The notes under the pieces were generated by a model. That model was not told the DNA's origin. It ran no database searches and saw only the letters and a program-made list of their open reading frames with translations. Positions 28,740-29,880 of a DNA stretch of 29,880 nt are shown one piece after another. The DNA comes from Oscillibacter sp. (GTDB lineage: Bacteria; Bacillota; Clostridia; Oscillospirales; Oscillospiraceae). Location of the stretch: positions 1 through 29,880 of the forward strand of contig VSMY01000001.1 in NCBI GenBank assembly GCA_009773995.1, in the 5' to 3' direction. The number at the start of each line of letters is the position of its first letter. The first letter of the stretch is position 1. The position numbers and the translations under genes were made by a program.

Positions 28740-29880
28740 ATTTGACGGCTACATTTTCCGCTCCCAAAGTTTCCTTGGCCTCTTCAATCAGGGCTCTATG
28801 GAGCATTGCCCGTGTGCCGTACACCTTCCGAGTGTCGGCCATGACCATTTTCACCTGGGCGTCTCCGGGAAACATGGTGAACACCAGCTTCATATGCCGG
28901 ACCGCCGGGTGGTCCAGGGAGGGGAATTTCAAATACAGGGTTTCCCCCTTCACCAGCTTGTCCTCTTTCTCTGCTGGAGGCCGGGCCGGAAGCCCCCCTT
29001 CCGCCGTCTCCAGCGGATAGGCGGAATCGCACATAAGCTGGGGAGCCTTTTCGTCCCGGACGGACAGCTTGCCCTTCACCACCACGGCCTGGTTCTCCCG
29101 GAGGTAGGGCCCGCAAATATCCAGCGTCCGGCTGAAGCACAGCATTTCGATACTTCCGGTCTCGTCCTCCACCACCACGTAGGCCATGAGGCTGTTGTTT
29201 TTCGTGGTCTTGGTCTTGCTGGAGGTCACCACCCCCGCCAGGGTCAGATACTGCCCGTCGGCGAAGCGGGTGGGACCGCTTTCCTGGTTGAAATCCTCCA
29301 GCACCTTTCCGATCTGGGGAACCCGCAGACGCCGGACAATATCCCGGTAAGCGTCCATCGGGTGCCCGGAGAGGTAGAGGCCGGTGGTCTCCTTCTCCAT
29401 GGTCATTCGTTCCTGGGTCGTGAACTCCGGGACATCCGGCAGATGAATGTCCTCCGCCGCCTGGCTCCGGCTTTCGGACATGCCGAAGAAGTCCAGCTGC
29501 CCCTCCAGATTCTGCCTCTGGCGGGCGGCCGCGGCGTCCAGCACCTTCTCATAGACCCGCATCAGCTGGGACCGGCGGGCCCCGGTGGAGTCGAAGGCCC
29601 CGGCCCGAATCAGATTCTCCAGGGCCCGCTTGTTCATGTCGCTGCCCGCCATGCGGCGGCAGAAATCGGGAAGGGTCCGGAAGGGCCCGTTTTCCTCCCG
29701 CTCCTTCATGACGGCCTGGATGAAGCCCCGGCCGATGTTCTTGATGGCCACCAGCCCGAAGCGGATGCCCCCCTCCTCCACGGTGAAGCGGTCCAGGGAG
29801 CGGTTGATGTCCGGGGGCAGCAGGGCGATGCCGCAGTCCCGGCACTCGTTGATGTAGCCCGCCACCTTATCCGAATTGTC
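28738..29880 (-). CDS. dnaE: DNA polymerase III alpha subunit DnaE, C-terminal part (5' partial)
   Basis: The C-terminal 380 residues of the DnaE replicative polymerase run off the right edge. The frame at the edge reads DNSDKVAGYINECRDCGIAL and continues with LPPDINRS and FGLVAIKNIG of the fingers region. A helix-hairpin-helix-containing part follows (ALENLIRAGAFD), then QLDFFG, KETTGLYLSGHPMD and an OB fold (QYLTLAGVVTSSKTK, then MAYVVVEDETGSIEML). The tail is an unconserved end (AENVAVK). There is no internal start; GTG at 29865 is a normal valine codon. The catalytic palm residues lie outside the window. The absence of an exonuclease segment in this part fits DnaE rather than PolC. Confidence 0.95.
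   Translation of the reverse strand, partial: DNSDKVAGYINECRDCGIALLPPDINRSLDRFTVEEGGIRFGLVAIKNIGRGFIQAVMKEREENGPFRTLPDFCRRMAGSDMNKRALENLIRAGAFDSTGARRSQLMRVYEKVLDAAAARQRQNLEGQLDFFGMSESRSQAAEDIHLPDVPEFTTQERMTMEKETTGLYLSGHPMDAYRDIVRRLRVPQIGKVLEDFNQESGPTRFADGQYLTLAGVVTSSKTKTTKNNSLMAYVVVEDETGSIEMLCFSRTLDICGPYLRENQAVVVKGKLSVRDEKAPQLMCDSAYPLETAEGGLPARPPAEKEDKLVKGETLYLKFPSLDHPAVRHMKLVFTMFPGDAQVKMVMADTRKVYGTRAMLHRALIEEAKETLGAENVAVK

Noticed and set aside
1..29880. tRNA genes, CRISPR arrays, insertion sequences, known riboswitches
   Set aside because: I looked for cloverleaf-like blocks, regularly spaced repeats, transposase motifs and conserved leader elements and found none I could support.

Overview
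The window looks like a chromosome segment of a fairly GC-rich, spore-forming Clostridia member, most likely Oscillospiraceae (Flavonifractor/Oscillibacter/Lawsonibacter-like). This is an inference from gene content: sporulation genes (cotJC remnant, yunB, sigH, spoIIM, TIGR04086), ruvC-ruvA-ruvB, yebC and rnpB, together with Firmicutes-type Shine-Dalgarno sites. A mobile element occupies the left end.

Region 1 (1-3045) is the right end of an integrative element. It holds the tail of a replication-initiator-like protein, a DnaC-like helicase loader, a small TnpW-like remnant, a large serine recombinase with its own promoter and an overlapping inverted repeat, and a 64-residue coiled-coil protein. 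The element ends inside a manganese-catalase/CotJC gene, of which only the last ~66 codons remain (3043-3243). The element-host junction, and so one attachment site, is therefore visible at about 3001-3045.

Region 2 (3283-8711) carries the leftward operon murD-yunB-ligA, divergent from a rightward alpha/beta hydrolase. rnpB follows, with a perfect consensus promoter whose -35 box overlaps the hydrolase stop codon. Region 3 (8798-13340) carries a membrane-anchored HTH regulator (leftward) and a rightward three-gene operon: a VTC-type polyphosphate polymerase, a DUF4956 membrane protein and a CotH-family kinase anchored in the membrane at both ends. The operon promoter carries an 11-bp-spaced direct repeat.

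Region 4 (13405-17086) holds two leftward operons: DUF1858-trmK-nif3-yebC, and sigH with a zinc-ribbon protein. The sigH promoter sits so close to the ORF that the mRNA would be leaderless or would start at an internal ATG. Region 5 (17117-22255) is the leftward ruvC-ruvA-orf72-ruvB-AAA ATPase-SdpI-glmM cluster, tightly packed with 4-base overlaps. Region 6 (22311-25302) holds spoIIM-xerD, a 412-base gap with a terminator and GC-rich palindromes, and yajC with a TIGR04086 membrane protein.

Region 7 (25354-29880) carries a GNAT acetyltransferase, an unrecognised Cys-rich protein with a possible sporulation-sigma promoter, a YerB-like DUF3048 lipoprotein, a divergent DUF4364 protein, and the C-terminal third of dnaE running off the right edge. 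Non-ATG starts (GTG/TTG) are frequent. I saw no tRNA, CRISPR array or insertion sequence. The most interesting points are the recombinase element in cotJC, the VTC-DUF4956-CotH operon, the leaderless sigH, and the Cys-rich candidate coat protein.
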